A DNA stretch of 64,000 bases from Mycobacterium adipatum (GCF_001644575.1 NZ_CP015596.1:4092001-4156000); one strand, 5' to 3'; shown: positions 19,150 through 28,225, counted from the stretch's first letter. Made by a program: numbers and translations. Notes: generated from the letters alone by a model not told the origin.

Positions 19150-21105
19150 GTGAGCGAGAAACAGACCGAGAATCCCGCACGGCGGGCGCTCCCGGCGCTG
19201 TCGGTATGGACAGCCGCCGTCGTGGTGCTCGTCTGGGTCTACGCCGGGGTTTGGGGAGCCGAGCGGTTCGCGGTGACCGGTCTCGCATTCCCCGGTGCCG
19301 CGACCAGTGTCGCCGAATTCCTCGGCTCGGTGCTGGGCGGTCTCACGAGCGCATTGTGTGTCGGCATCCTGGCCGTAATCGTGCTCACCGCGGTGCCCGA
19401 TGAGCAGGGCCGGCTCTGCCACAACACGTATCGGCTGCACCTGTGGCTGCAGCGAGCAGCGATCGTCTGGCTGGTGACCTCGGTCGCCATGGTCGCCATC
19501 GCTGCCTCGAATGCGGCGGGGGCCCCGCTACCGCGGGTACTGGCAGGTGGGGCGCTCGGCGACGCGTTGGCGGCGTCGGAGTCGGCGCGGGGCTGGATCG
19601 CGGCCGCGCTGGCGGCCGCCGTCGTCGCCATCGGCATCCGATTCACGCTGCGCTGGCTGGGCCACGTCCTGCTGCTGGTGCCTGCGGGTATCGGGCTGCT
19701 CGCCCCCGTCGTGACCGGAAACGCCGGAGAGGGGCCCGATCACGACATCGCGACGAGCACCGCCATCGTGTTCACGATCGCCGTGGCCGTGCTCGTCGGA
19801 CTGAAGATCACCGTCGCAGTCCGCCCCGAGACGGTGGCGCCGGTGGCGCGCCGGACTCAGGTGGTGGCGCTGGTCGCCGGTGCCACCGCGGTGATCTACG
19901 GCGCACTGCTGCTGTCGACGATGGTGCGGGAGACGGCCGTGCTCGGCTCCGACTTCGGGCATATCGCTCTTGCCGCGTGGCTGCTGCTCCTCGCGGTGAC
20001 GGTCGTCGACCTGGTGCTGGTGTGGCGTAAGTCCGCTGTGCGGCGCGCCGTCGCCACTGCGAGCGCCGCGGCGATCATCGCGGTGGTGGCGGCGATCTCC
20101 ACCCTCGCGGTACTGCCGCCGCCGCGATTCTTGGTGCACACCTTCACCATCTGGGACGTCTTCCTGGGCTACGAGCTGCCCGGACCCGTGACCGCGCTGC
20201 GCCTGGTGTCGTACTGGCGTTTTGACACCTTGTTCGGGGTGGCGGCACTCGTGCTCGTGGCCGGTTACCTGGCCGGTGCGCTCACCCTGCGCCGTCGTGG
20301 CGATACATGGCCGGCCGGGCGCACCGTGGCCTGGGTCATCGGATGTCTGGCCCTGCTCTTCGCGACGAGTTCGGGGCTGCGTGCCTACGGCTCGGCGACC
20401 TTCAGCATGCACATGACCGAGCACATGGTGCTCAACATGTTCATCCCGGTACTGCTGGTGCTCGGCGCACCCGTCACCATGGCCCTGCGCGCGTTGCCCG
20501 CCGGCCCCAAGGGCGGCCCGCCGGGTCCGCGCGAGTGGGTGCTGTGGTTCGTGCACTCGCCGGCAACGAAGTTTCTGGCCAATCCCATCGTCGCGTTCTG
20601 CCTCTTCGTCGGTTCGCTGTATCTGGTGTATTTCACACCGCTTTTCGACACCCTGATCCGCTACCACTGGGGTCACGAGCTGATGACCCTGCATTTCCTG
20701 CTGGTCGGCTACCTGTACTACTGGGGGATCATCGGGATCGACCCGGGGCCGCGCCGGTTGCCGTTCCTGGCCCGCCTCGGACTGCTGTTCGCCGTCATGC
20801 CGTTCCATGCGTTCTTCGGTATCGCCACGATGACGATGAACTCCGTGCTCGGTAGTTCGTTCTACGGGCACCTGTCGGTACCGTGGCTGATCAGTCTGAC
20901 CGATGATCAGCACCTCGGTGGCGCGATCGCCTGGGGTGCCAGCGAGGTCCCGGTGATCATCGTGGTGATCGCGTTGGTGGCTCAGTGGGCACGCCAGGAT
21001 CGCCGCTCCGGGGCCCGGCACGACCGGCACAGCGACAGTGGCTATGACGACGATCTCGATGCCTACAACGCCATGCTCAGAGAGCTGTCGCGCACCCGCG
21101 AGTAG
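19150..21105 (+). CDS. CopD-CtaG fusion: copper transport domain with cytochrome c oxidase assembly domain (Rv0102-like)
   Basis: Integral membrane protein of 651 residues with about 14 to 16 helices. The first half (about 50-310) is a CopD-like copper-import domain; the second (about 340-640) is a caa3-type CtaG domain, seen in FSMHMTEHMVLNMFIPVLLVLGAPV and YHWGHELMTLHFLLVGYLYYWGIIGIDPGPR, with clustered His/Met residues. CtaG-type proteins deliver copper to the Cu-B site of haem-copper oxidases, so the fusion plausibly couples import with delivery. GTG start at 19150 is preceded by GGAGAGG. In M. tuberculosis the similar Rv0102 neighbours ctpB, which supports joint function here. Confidence 0.88.
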   Translation: MSEKQTENPARRALPALSVWTAAVVVLVWVYAGVWGAERFAVTGLAFPGAATSVAEFLGSVLGGLTSALCVGILAVIVLTAVPDEQGRLCHNTYRLHLWLQRAAIVWLVTSVAMVAIAASNAAGAPLPRVLAGGALGDALAASESARGWIAAALAAAVVAIGIRFTLRWLGHVLLLVPAGIGLLAPVVTGNAGEGPDHDIATSTAIVFTIAVAVLVGLKITVAVRPETVAPVARRTQVVALVAGATAVIYGALLLSTMVRETAVLGSDFGHIALAAWLLLLAVTVVDLVLVWRKSAVRRAVATASAAAIIAVVAAISTLAVLPPPRFLVHTFTIWDVFLGYELPGPVTALRLVSYWRFDTLFGVAALVLVAGYLAGALTLRRRGDTWPAGRTVAWVIGCLALLFATSSGLRAYGSATFSMHMTEHMVLNMFIPVLLVLGAPVTMALRALPAGPKGGPPGPREWVLWFVHSPATKFLANPIVAFCLFVGSLYLVYFTPLFDTLIRYHWGHELMTLHFLLVGYLYYWGIIGIDPGPRRLPFLARLGLLFAVMPFHAFFGIATMTMNSVLGSSFYGHLSVPWLISLTDDQHLGGAIAWGASEVPVIIVVIALVAQWARQDRRSGARHDRHSDSGYDDDLDAYNAMLRELSRTRE

Positions 21106-21233
21106 GCGCACAGTCGTACGAGCACGCCGAAAAGTTCCCGAAGAACGTCGTTTGATCGACGAGTAGCGCTGTGCAACAGTGTCTTTCGATCGGGCGGTTC
21201 AGCAGACAACTGCCTCTGGACCTAAAGGCGTCG

Positions 21234-22667
21234 ATGTCTTCCACCGAAACCGAACAAAGCCCAGCGCTGGCCCTGGGACGCCGGGGAGCCGGCCGGGCGT
21301 TCTTTCTCCGGCTGCATTTCTATGCGGCGGTATTCGTCGGCCCCTTCCTGCTGATAGCAGCGATCAGCGGTGGACTGTATGCGATCTCGCCCAGCCTCGA
21401 GCAGGTGATGTACCAGGACTACCTCCGCACCACCGCCGCCGGTCCGGCCTTGCCGCTGTCCGAACAGGTGCGCGCCGCGCAGCACGTGCGGCCCGACCTC
21501 ACGGTGACCGCGGTCCGCCCGGCTGACGGACCCGGCGAGACGACCCGGGTCTTGTTCGCCGACCCGTCGCTGGGCCCCTCGGAGCGGCACGCCGTGTTCG
21601 TCGATCCCGCCACCGCGGCGTCGCACGGTGAGCTGACCGCCTACGGCAACAGCGGCGCGCTGCCCGTCCGGACGTGGATCGGCCAACTGCATCGCAGCCT
21701 GCACCTCGGGGATCCCGGCCGCATCTACAGCGAGCTCGCCGCATCGTGGCTGGGTGTCATCGCTCTCGCAGGCGTCTATCTGTGGCTCAGTCGCTACCGT
21801 CCGTCGAGATCTCGAGGCTCGGGGCGGGCCCGGCTGCTCACCGTCGACCGTAGCGCGTCGGGACGTTCGCGCACCGTGGGTTGGCATGGCGCCGTGGGGA
21901 TCTGGATTGCGGTCGGGTTGGTGTTCCTGTCGGCCACCGGGCTCACCTGGTCGACATACGCCGGCGCGAACGTCGACCAGCTGCGCACCGCGCTGTCCTG
22001 GACCACGCCGGCGGTGGCCAAAACCCTCGACGGTGACGCCGATCCGGCACCTTCGGCCGGCGGGCATGATCACGGCGCCGGTGCCGTACCGGCGCCGCAA
22101 CCGGCGGCACCGAAGGTGGAACAACTGGATCGCGTGCTGCAGTCCGCCCGGGCCGCGGGCATCGGCGGGAAGGTCGAGGTGGCCATCCCCCCGACCGCGG
22201 ACACGGCATTCACCGTCACCCAGACGCGGCAGCCGTGGGTGATGTCGAACAACTCGGTGGCCGTGAACGGGGACACCGGTGCGGTCACCGACATTGTCTG
22301 GTTCGCGGACTGGCCGCTGGCTGCCAAGCTGGCGGCGTGGGGCATCCAGCTGCACATGGGCACCCTGTTCGGCCTGGTGAATCAGTTGGCCATGGTGGCG
22401 CTGGCCGTCGCACTGGTGACGGTGATCGTTCGCGGTTACCTGATGTGGTGGCGACGCCGGCCGACGAAGGGTGAGCGCCCGATGGGGCGGCCCCCGCGGC
22501 GAGGTGCACTCGCCGCGCTGCCCGTGCCCGCCGCCGTGGCGGTCGTGCTCGCCGCCGTGGCCGTCGGGTGGTTCATCCCGCTGCTGGGCATCAGCCTGGC
22601 CGCGTTTGTCGCCGTGGACGCGCTGCTCGCTGTTCGGCAAAACCGTACGGACGCGGCCCGGCCTTGA
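21234..22667 (+). CDS. PepSY-associated transmembrane protein (second)
   Basis: 477 residues; same family as the protein at 16145 but only distantly similar. ATG at 21234 is preceded by TAAAGG. The first helix carries FFLRLHFYAAVFVGPFLLIAAISGGLYAI; the second region has SAGLTWS-like SATGLTWSTYAGANVDQL; and LHMGTLFGLVNQLAMVALAVALVTVIVRGYLMWWRRRP parallels the first paralogue. An extracytoplasmic linker has GGHDHGAG (about residue 285), a possible metal ligand cluster. The 128-base region upstream holds GTTC-N5-GAAC and CGTCG-N6-CGACG dyads but no clear ECF promoter like the others. Confidence 0.8.
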   Translation: MSSTETEQSPALALGRRGAGRAFFLRLHFYAAVFVGPFLLIAAISGGLYAISPSLEQVMYQDYLRTTAAGPALPLSEQVRAAQHVRPDLTVTAVRPADGPGETTRVLFADPSLGPSERHAVFVDPATAASHGELTAYGNSGALPVRTWIGQLHRSLHLGDPGRIYSELAASWLGVIALAGVYLWLSRYRPSRSRGSGRARLLTVDRSASGRSRTVGWHGAVGIWIAVGLVFLSATGLTWSTYAGANVDQLRTALSWTTPAVAKTLDGDADPAPSAGGHDHGAGAVPAPQPAAPKVEQLDRVLQSARAAGIGGKVEVAIPPTADTAFTVTQTRQPWVMSNNSVAVNGDTGAVTDIVWFADWPLAAKLAAWGIQLHMGTLFGLVNQLAMVALAVALVTVIVRGYLMWWRRRPTKGERPMGRPPRRGALAALPVPAAVAVVLAAVAVGWFIPLLGISLAAFVAVDALLAVRQNRTDAARP

Positions 22668-22681
22668 GGATCCCGCAGTCG

Positions 22682-23131
22682 ATGCGACGCGACACCACGA
22701 TCGAGGACACGCTGCGCTCCATCGAGAACCGGGTGATGGGCGACGTGTGGCTGGGCGCGACGCGACGGCACGGCGGGCGCATGCTCGCCATCGCACTCGG
22801 GTTCACGGCCGTGGCGGGCTGGTTCGACGCCGACAGAGGAGTTCATAAGGTCGCCCTCGTCGCCTGCACGCTCTTCGCCACCACTGCCATGATTTCCCTT
22901 GTCGCACTGCAACGTCGGCGATTCGCCTGGAGTTGCGCGGCCGTCTACGCCGGTGCTGTGGCGACCGTCGCCGGCCTCGGTGCGTTCTGGTGGTATCGGA
23001 CCGCTCATGTCGATGCGATGCCACTGACCACGCTGCTGGGCAGCGTCATCAGCGCCGCGCTGACGGTGGGCTGGCTGACCGTCGTGACGACGCCGCTCGG
23101 GCGTTCGCAGCCGGACATGCGTTCGGCCTGA
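22682..23131 (+). CDS. Hypothetical small membrane protein
   Basis: 149 residues from the ATG at 22682 (MRRDTTIEDTLRSIENRVMGDVW); a TTG at 22664 overlapping the PepSY stop is an alternative start. Four hydrophobic segments (about 35-52, 58-75, 83-102, 112-130) follow a charged amphipathic N-terminus. I do not recognise a family. Its 14-base distance from the PepSY gene suggests one transcript and membership of the copper block. Confidence 0.65.
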   Translation: MRRDTTIEDTLRSIENRVMGDVWLGATRRHGGRMLAIALGFTAVAGWFDADRGVHKVALVACTLFATTAMISLVALQRRRFAWSCAAVYAGAVATVAGLGAFWWYRTAHVDAMPLTTLLGSVISAALTVGWLTVVTTPLGRSQPDMRSA

Positions 23132-23165
23132 CCTCCCGAGCCCGGCGGGCGCCGATCAGTTCCGG

Positions 23166-23888
23166 TCAGTCCAGGAAGCCGTGCAACAGCGCCGCCGAAC
23201 CCGCCAGATGGGCGCACATGGCATCGGCCGCCGCACAGGCGTCCCCGGCCAGGATGGCGGCGACGATCGCTTCGTGCTGTTCGTCGGAGTGCGCGATATT
23301 GCGGGGCAGCAGCGGAATCTGGTCCAGCAGGGCGTTGACCCGCATCCGGTTCTCGGCGACCAGCGGCACCAGCGACACCGAGCCAGCGGCCTCGGCGATC
23401 GCCAGGTGCAGCCGGGAATCCAACCGGCGGTAGTCCTGCGGTGCGGCACCGCGCACATCGGCCAGACGCGCGCGCAGGTGCGCGCGCTCGGCCTCGGAGA
23501 GCGCGCGACCGGCCGCCGCCCGGGCCGCCCCGACCTCGAGGATCTCGCGCAGTAGCAGCGCGTCGTCGAGATCGGCGCGGGTGAGGTCCGCGGTGTCGGG
23601 GGCCAGCCTGGGGATCTGCTCGGCCAGGAAGGTGCCGCCGTAGCGCCCGCGCCGCGACACCAGATAGCCGGCCTCGGCCAGCGATTTGATGGCCTCGCGC
23701 ACGGTGTCGCGGCTGACGCCGAGCCGCGCGGCGAGCTCACGTTCCGGTGGCAGTGACTCGCCCGGCGCGAGCACCCCCAGCCGGATGGTCTGCAGCAGCC
23801 GGGCCACCGTGTCCTCGAAGGCGTTGCCCAGCCGCACCGGACGCAGCAGGCTTTCCGAGGTGGTCTGCGGATCCGGCGGGGAGGTCAT
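23166..23888 (-). CDS. GntR-family (FadR subfamily) transcriptional regulator
   Basis: 240 residues. The N-terminal winged helix has GESLPPERELAARLGVSRDTVREAIKSLAEAGYLVSRRGRYGGTFL (about 42-88). The C-terminal all-alpha FCD domain holds the ligand; LHLAIAEAAGS and HEAIVAAILAGD supply typical metal/ligand His. It is the last gene of the glnA4 operon, 13 bases after the SDR, so it probably regulates that operon in response to its amine substrate or product. A weak dyad upstream of glnA4 (28210-28225) could be the target. Confidence 0.9.
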   Translation of the reverse strand: MTSPPDPQTTSESLLRPVRLGNAFEDTVARLLQTIRLGVLAPGESLPPERELAARLGVSRDTVREAIKSLAEAGYLVSRRGRYGGTFLAEQIPRLAPDTADLTRADLDDALLLREILEVGAARAAAGRALSEAERAHLRARLADVRGAAPQDYRRLDSRLHLAIAEAAGSVSLVPLVAENRMRVNALLDQIPLLPRNIAHSDEQHEAIVAAILAGDACAAADAMCAHLAGSAALLHGFLD

Positions 23889-23901
23889 GGGCTGCTTTAT
23901 C

Positions 23902-24675
23902 TCACAGCGGCGTGACGTAGGCGGAACTGATGCCGCCGTCGACCAGGAAGGACGACCCGGTGATGAACGACGCGTCGTCGCTGGCCAGGAACGCCACCGC
24001 CGCCGCCAGCTCCTCGGGTTCGGCGAAGCGGCCCACCGGCACGTGCACCAGTCGTCGCGCCGCGCGCTCGGGGTCCTTGGCGAACAGCTCCTTGAGCAGC
24101 GGGGTGTTCACCGGGCCCGGGCACAGCGCATTGACCCGGATGCCCTGGCGGGCGTACTGCACACCGAGTTCGCGCGACATGGCCAGCACCCCGCCCTTGG
24201 AGGCGGTGTAGGAGATCTGCGAGGTGGCCGAGCCGAGCACCGCCACGAAGGACGCCGTGTTGATGATCGACCCCCGCTGGGCCGGCACCATGTGCCGCAA
24301 CGCGGCCTTCGAGCACAGGAACACCGATTTCAGGTTCACGTCCTGCACCCGCTGCCACGCATCGAGGCTGGTGTTCTCGATGAGGTCGTCCTCGGGCGGG
24401 CTGATGCCGGCGTTGTTGAAGGCGATGTCCACCCCGCCGTGCACGTCGAACGCGGTGTCGAACAGGTTGTCCACCGCGGCCGGGTCGGCGACGTCGACCT
24501 GGACGAACTGCACGTTCAGATCGTTGGCGACGGTCTTGCCCGCGGCCGGGTCCACATCGCCGATGACGACGATCGCCCCTTCGGCCTGCATCCGCTTGGC
24601 CGCGGCCAGCCCGATACCGCTGGCACCGCCGGTGATGACGGCGACCTTGTCCTTGAGACGCTGGGTGAGGTCCAT
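23902..24675 (-). CDS. Short-chain dehydrogenase/reductase (Rv2857c-like)
   Basis: NAD(P)-dependent oxidoreductase, 257 residues. The cofactor motif is VITGGASGIGLAAAKRM (about 14-30), NNAGISPPEDD follows, and the catalytic YTASKGG (YxxxK) is at about 157. It starts immediately after the aldC stop (ATG at 24675, aldC ends at 24676), so the two are coupled. In an operon with GlnA4, amidotransferase and AldC it probably oxidises or reduces an intermediate of amine breakdown; the substrate is unknown. Confidence 0.9.
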   Translation of the reverse strand: MDLTQRLKDKVAVITGGASGIGLAAAKRMQAEGAIVVIGDVDPAAGKTVANDLNVQFVQVDVADPAAVDNLFDTAFDVHGGVDIAFNNAGISPPEDDLIENTSLDAWQRVQDVNLKSVFLCSKAALRHMVPAQRGSIINTASFVAVLGSATSQISYTASKGGVLAMSRELGVQYARQGIRVNALCPGPVNTPLLKELFAKDPERAARRLVHVPVGRFAEPEELAAAVAFLASDDASFITGSSFLVDGGISSAYVTPL

Positions 24676-26040
24676 CTAGATTTCTCCGATCGCTATGAAG
24701 ACGTTCTTGGTTTCCGTGAAGTGCAGCGGCGCATCGGGTCCCAGCTCGCGGCCCAGGCCGGATTGCTTGAAACCGCCGAACGGGGTGCTGTAGCGCACCG
24801 AGGAGTGCGAGTTGACGCTCAGATTGCCGGCCTCGACCGCCCGCGTGACCCGCAGCGCCCGCGACAGATTCTCGGTCCAGATCGAGCCGGACAGCCCGTA
24901 GCTGGTGTCGTTGGCCAGCGCGATGGCGTCGGCCTCGTCCTCGAAGGCCAGCACGGTGACCACCGGGCCGAAGATCTCCTCGGTGACGGTGCGGTCGGTG
25001 CGCTGCGGGGTCAACACCGTTGGCGGGAACCAGAACCCGGGACCCGACGGCGCCGAACCGCGGAAGGCCACCGGTGCGTCATCGGGGACGTAGCCGCGCA
25101 CCGATTCCCAATGTTTGCGCGACACCAACGGTCCCATCTCGGTATCGCGGGAGGCCGGATCGCCGACCTTCACGCCCGCGACGGCGGGTTCCAGGAGTTC
25201 CATGAAGCGGTCGTAGACGTTGCGCTGCACCAGAATCCGGCTGCGCGCACAGCAGTCCTGGCCGGCGTTGTCGAACACGCCGTAGGGCGCCGTGGCGGCC
25301 GCACGCTCCAGGTCGCAGTCGTCGAAGACGATATTGGCGCTCTTACCGCCGAGTTCCAGGGTGACGCGCTTGACCTGTGCGGCGGCACCGGCCATCACCC
25401 GGGTGCCGACGGCGGTGGAGCCGGTGAACACGATCTTGCGCACCTGCGGGTGGGTGACGAAGCGTTCGCCGACTACGCCTCCGGCACCGGGCAGCACCTG
25501 GAACAGATCGGGATCCAGCCCCGCCGCGGCGGCCAGTTCGGCCAGCCGCAGACTGGTCAGCGGGGTCCATTCGGCGGGTTTGAGCACCACCGCATTCCCG
25601 GCGGCCAGCGCCGGGGCGAACCCCCACGACGCGATGGTCATCGGGAAGTTCCACGGCGTGATGATCCCGACGACGCCGAGCGGCTCGTGGAAGGTGACAT
25701 CGACTCCCCCGGCCACCGGGATCTGCGCGCCGGTCAGGCGTTCGGGGCTCGCCGCGTAGTAGGTCAGCACATCGCGGACATGCCCGGCCTCCCACTCGGC
25801 CTGCCCGATCGGATGCCCCGAATTGGCGACCTCCAGGGCGGCCAGCTCACCGATGTGCGCGTCGACCACCGCCGCGAACGCCCGCAGCGCGGCCGCGCGC
25901 TCGGCGGGCGCCTGCCGGGCCCAGCGCCGCTGCGCGGCGACCGCGCGTGCTACGGCGTCGTCCACTGCGTCGACGTCGAGCAGGTCGACGTCGCGCAGCA
26001 CCTCCTCGGTGGCCGGGTTGATGACCGTCGAGGTGCTCAT
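24676..26040 (-). CDS. aldC: Aldehyde dehydrogenase AldC-like (Rv2858c-like)
   Basis: NAD(P)-dependent aldehyde to acid oxidation; 454 residues from MSTSTVINPATEEVL. Key motifs are GIITPWNFPMTIASWG (cofactor loop), FTGSTAVGTRVM, LELGGKSANIVFDD (general base Glu) and NAGQDCCARSRILV (catalytic Cys, about residue 265). The ATG overlaps the amidotransferase stop by 4 bases. The neighbourhood (GlnA4-like glutamyl ligase and GGH-type amidotransferase) parallels the Puu pathway, where PuuC oxidises gamma-glutamyl-aminoaldehydes. Confidence 0.92.
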   Translation of the reverse strand: MSTSTVINPATEEVLRDVDLLDVDAVDDAVARAVAAQRRWARQAPAERAAALRAFAAVVDAHIGELAALEVANSGHPIGQAEWEAGHVRDVLTYYAASPERLTGAQIPVAGGVDVTFHEPLGVVGIITPWNFPMTIASWGFAPALAAGNAVVLKPAEWTPLTSLRLAELAAAAGLDPDLFQVLPGAGGVVGERFVTHPQVRKIVFTGSTAVGTRVMAGAAAQVKRVTLELGGKSANIVFDDCDLERAAATAPYGVFDNAGQDCCARSRILVQRNVYDRFMELLEPAVAGVKVGDPASRDTEMGPLVSRKHWESVRGYVPDDAPVAFRGSAPSGPGFWFPPTVLTPQRTDRTVTEEIFGPVVTVLAFEDEADAIALANDTSYGLSGSIWTENLSRALRVTRAVEAGNLSVNSHSSVRYSTPFGGFKQSGLGRELGPDAPLHFTETKNVFIAIGEI

Positions 26041-26783
26041 CGCGACACCCTTTCTGTTGTGTACGCGCGGGCCGCCTCGGCCACCGCCGTGAACAGCCGC
26101 ACGTCGTCGAGTCGTTCCTCGGGATGCCACTGCACCGCGAGCACGAACGCGTCCCCGGGCAGTTCCACCGCCTCGATGACACCGTCGACGGTGTCGCGGG
26201 CACTGACGATCAGTCCGTCGCCGAGCCGGTCGATCGCCTGGTGGTGATAGCACTGCCCGTCCGAGGACGCACCGATGATCGCAGCCAGCCGGGTGCCGGC
26301 CACGGTGCGGACCGAGGAGGTGCTGAAGACCGCGTTGCCCTGCTGATGACGGGTGTGCCCGAGCACGTCGGGCAGATGCTGGTGCAGGGTGCCGCCGAGG
26401 GCGACGTTGAGCACCTGGGCGCCCCGGCAGATCCCGAGCACCGGCATACCGCGCCGCAAGGCGGCGTTGAGCAGCGCGAACTCCCAGGAGTCGCGTTCTC
26501 CCATCGGCTCGTCGGTAGTCGGGTGCCGTTGGCTGCCATAGCTTTCCGGGTTGACATCGCGTCCACCTGTGATGACCAGACCGTCGATACCATCGAGGAT
26601 GCGGTCGGCTACCTCGGTCCCCCCGGGCTGCGGGGGCAGCAGCACGGCGGTGCCGCCGCCGCGATTGACGCCTTCGATGTAGATGGCGGGCAGGAAACTG
26701 GCGTCGACATCCCAGACGCCGGTCTGGGCGCGCTGCAGGTAGGTGGTCAGGCCGAGAACCGGTCTGGCTTCAGAGCCGCTCAA
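26037..26783 (-). CDS. Class I glutamine amidotransferase / gamma-glutamyl hydrolase (PuuD-like, Rv2859c-like)
   Basis: 248 residues; hydrolyses a gamma-glutamyl amide in the related PuuD. LVITGGRDVNPESYG is typical of the family, the nucleophile Cys lies in VLGICRGAQVLNVALGG (about 109), and the His-Pro-Glu pair in AVQWHPEERL. Overlaps glnA4 by 14 bases and aldC by 4. Next to a glutamine-synthetase-like ligase it is best read as the hydrolase that removes glutamate at the end of an amine pathway. Confidence 0.88.
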   Translation of the reverse strand: MSGSEARPVLGLTTYLQRAQTGVWDVDASFLPAIYIEGVNRGGGTAVLLPPQPGGTEVADRILDGIDGLVITGGRDVNPESYGSQRHPTTDEPMGERDSWEFALLNAALRRGMPVLGICRGAQVLNVALGGTLHQHLPDVLGHTRHQQGNAVFSTSSVRTVAGTRLAAIIGASSDGQCYHHQAIDRLGDGLIVSARDTVDGVIEAVELPGDAFVLAVQWHPEERLDDVRLFTAVAEAARAYTTERVSR

Positions 26784-28146
26784 AGCCGCGCACCCTTTCC
26801 CAGTCGGTGACCGCGGCGTTGAATGCCGCGAGTTCGATGTGGGCGTTGTTCAGATAGTGGGCGACGACCTCGTCGCCGAAGGCGGCCCTGGCCACCTCGG
26901 ACTGCTCGAACAGCGCCGCCGACTCCGCGAGGGTCTGCGGTAGCCGTTGCGCGCCACCGGAATAGGCATTGCCTGCGCACGGCGCTTCGAGCTGCAGACC
27001 GTTGTCGACACCGTGCAGACCGCCGGCGATCAGGGCGGCGACGGCCAGATACTGGTTGACGTCGCCACCGGGCGCGCGACACTCCACCCGCATTCCGGGG
27101 CCGTGCCCGACGACGCGCAATGCGCAGGTGCGGTTGTCCATCCCCCAGGCTATCGCGGTCGGCGCAAAGCTGCCATCGGCGAATCGCTTGTAGGAATTGA
27201 TATTCGGCGCGTAGAACAGGGTCAGTTCGCGCAATGTGGCGATCAGCCCGGCGACGAAGCTGCGGAACATCGCCGACATACCGTCCGGGTCGTGCTCGTC
27301 GGCGAACACGGCGGCCCCGTCGTCGGACGCGTCCGTGGCGCGCAGCGAGATGTGGATATGGCAGCTGTTGCCTTCGCGCTCATCGAATTTGGCCATGAAG
27401 GTCAGGGATTTGCCGTGTTGGTCGGCGATCTCCTTGGCCCCGTTCTTGTAGATGGTGTGGTTGTCACAGGTGATCAGGGCATCGTCGTAGCGAAAGGCGA
27501 TCTCCTGCTGGCCCAGGTTGCACTCCCCCTTCACACCCTCGCAGTACATTCCGGCACCCTCCATGCCGAGGCGGATATCGCGCAGCAAGGGCTCCATCCG
27601 GGTCGACGCCAGCATCGCGTAGTCGACGTTGTAGTCGGTGGCCGGAGTCAGGTCGCGGTACCCGGATTTCCAGGCGGCGCGGTAGCTGTCGTCGAAGACC
27701 ATGAACTCCAGTTCGGTACCGACGAACGCCGCCAGCCCGCGCTCGGCGAGCCGGTCGAGTTGGGTGCGCAGGATGGTTCTCGGGGCGACCGCGACCGGCC
27801 TGCCGTCGGTGAAGGACAGGTCCGCCATCACCAGCGCCGAACCCGGCAGCCACGGTAACCGGCGCAGGGTGGAGAAATCCGGGGTCATGACCATGTCGCC
27901 GTAGCCGGTCTCCCAGCTGGACATGGCGTAGCCGTCGACGGTGTTCATGTCGACATCCACGGCCAACAGGTAGTTGCAGCATTCGGCGCCGTGCGCGGCG
28001 ACCTCCTCGACGAACAGCCGCGCCGATACCCGCTTCCCGGTGAGTCGGCCCTGCATATCGGGGAACGCGAGGATCACGGTGTCGATCTCGCGGGCGGCGA
28101 CGAGCTGTTCCAGATCGGATTGCGACAACAAACCGGTGTCAACCAT
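26770..28146 (-). CDS. glnA4: Glutamine synthetase-like gamma-glutamylamine ligase GlnA4
   Basis: 458 residues from MVDTGLLSQSDLEQL, with GAGGGAG about eight bases before the ATG. Class I glutamine synthetase fold: EGVKGECNLGQQEI (metal Glu), SCHIHISL (ATP/glutamate site), and RVVGHGPGMRVECRAPGGDVNQYLAVAALIAGG near the end. GlnA4 of M. tuberculosis (Rv2860c) has 457 residues and is not the main ammonium-assimilating enzyme; Streptomyces homologues glutamylate polyamines or ethanolamine. First gene of the glnA4-amidotransferase-aldC-SDR-gntR operon. Confidence 0.9.
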   Translation of the reverse strand: MVDTGLLSQSDLEQLVAAREIDTVILAFPDMQGRLTGKRVSARLFVEEVAAHGAECCNYLLAVDVDMNTVDGYAMSSWETGYGDMVMTPDFSTLRRLPWLPGSALVMADLSFTDGRPVAVAPRTILRTQLDRLAERGLAAFVGTELEFMVFDDSYRAAWKSGYRDLTPATDYNVDYAMLASTRMEPLLRDIRLGMEGAGMYCEGVKGECNLGQQEIAFRYDDALITCDNHTIYKNGAKEIADQHGKSLTFMAKFDEREGNSCHIHISLRATDASDDGAAVFADEHDPDGMSAMFRSFVAGLIATLRELTLFYAPNINSYKRFADGSFAPTAIAWGMDNRTCALRVVGHGPGMRVECRAPGGDVNQYLAVAALIAGGLHGVDNGLQLEAPCAGNAYSGGAQRLPQTLAESAALFEQSEVARAAFGDEVVAHYLNNAHIELAAFNAAVTDWERVRGFERL

Positions 28147-28209
28147 GGGGTGCACTCCCTCGTCGGCGATGGCGCCCAGTCGGCGGTGACCCGACGCCAC
28201 CTCTAAAGG

Positions 28210-28225
28210 TAGGCCATCAGACCAA
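28210..28225. promoter_or_regulatory. Weak dyad upstream of glnA4, candidate GntR operator
   Basis: T-N-GG-N-C-N4-G-N-CC-N-A spans 16 bases, 64 bases before the glnA4 start. FadR-type GntR regulators bind short GC-flanked dyads of this size. Symmetry is only 8 of 16 positions, so this is suggestive. Confidence 0.25.

Noticed and set aside
21106..21233. ECF promoter before the second PepSY gene
   Set aside because: GTTCCC-N17-CGACGA is present but the -35 is the reverse complement of the shared motif; not convincing.
23686..26247. Very long plus-strand reading frame (853 codons) opposite gntR, SDR and aldC
   Set aside because: Antisense frame of GC-rich genes; Arg/Gly/His-rich translation without motifs, while the minus strand holds three clear enzyme families.
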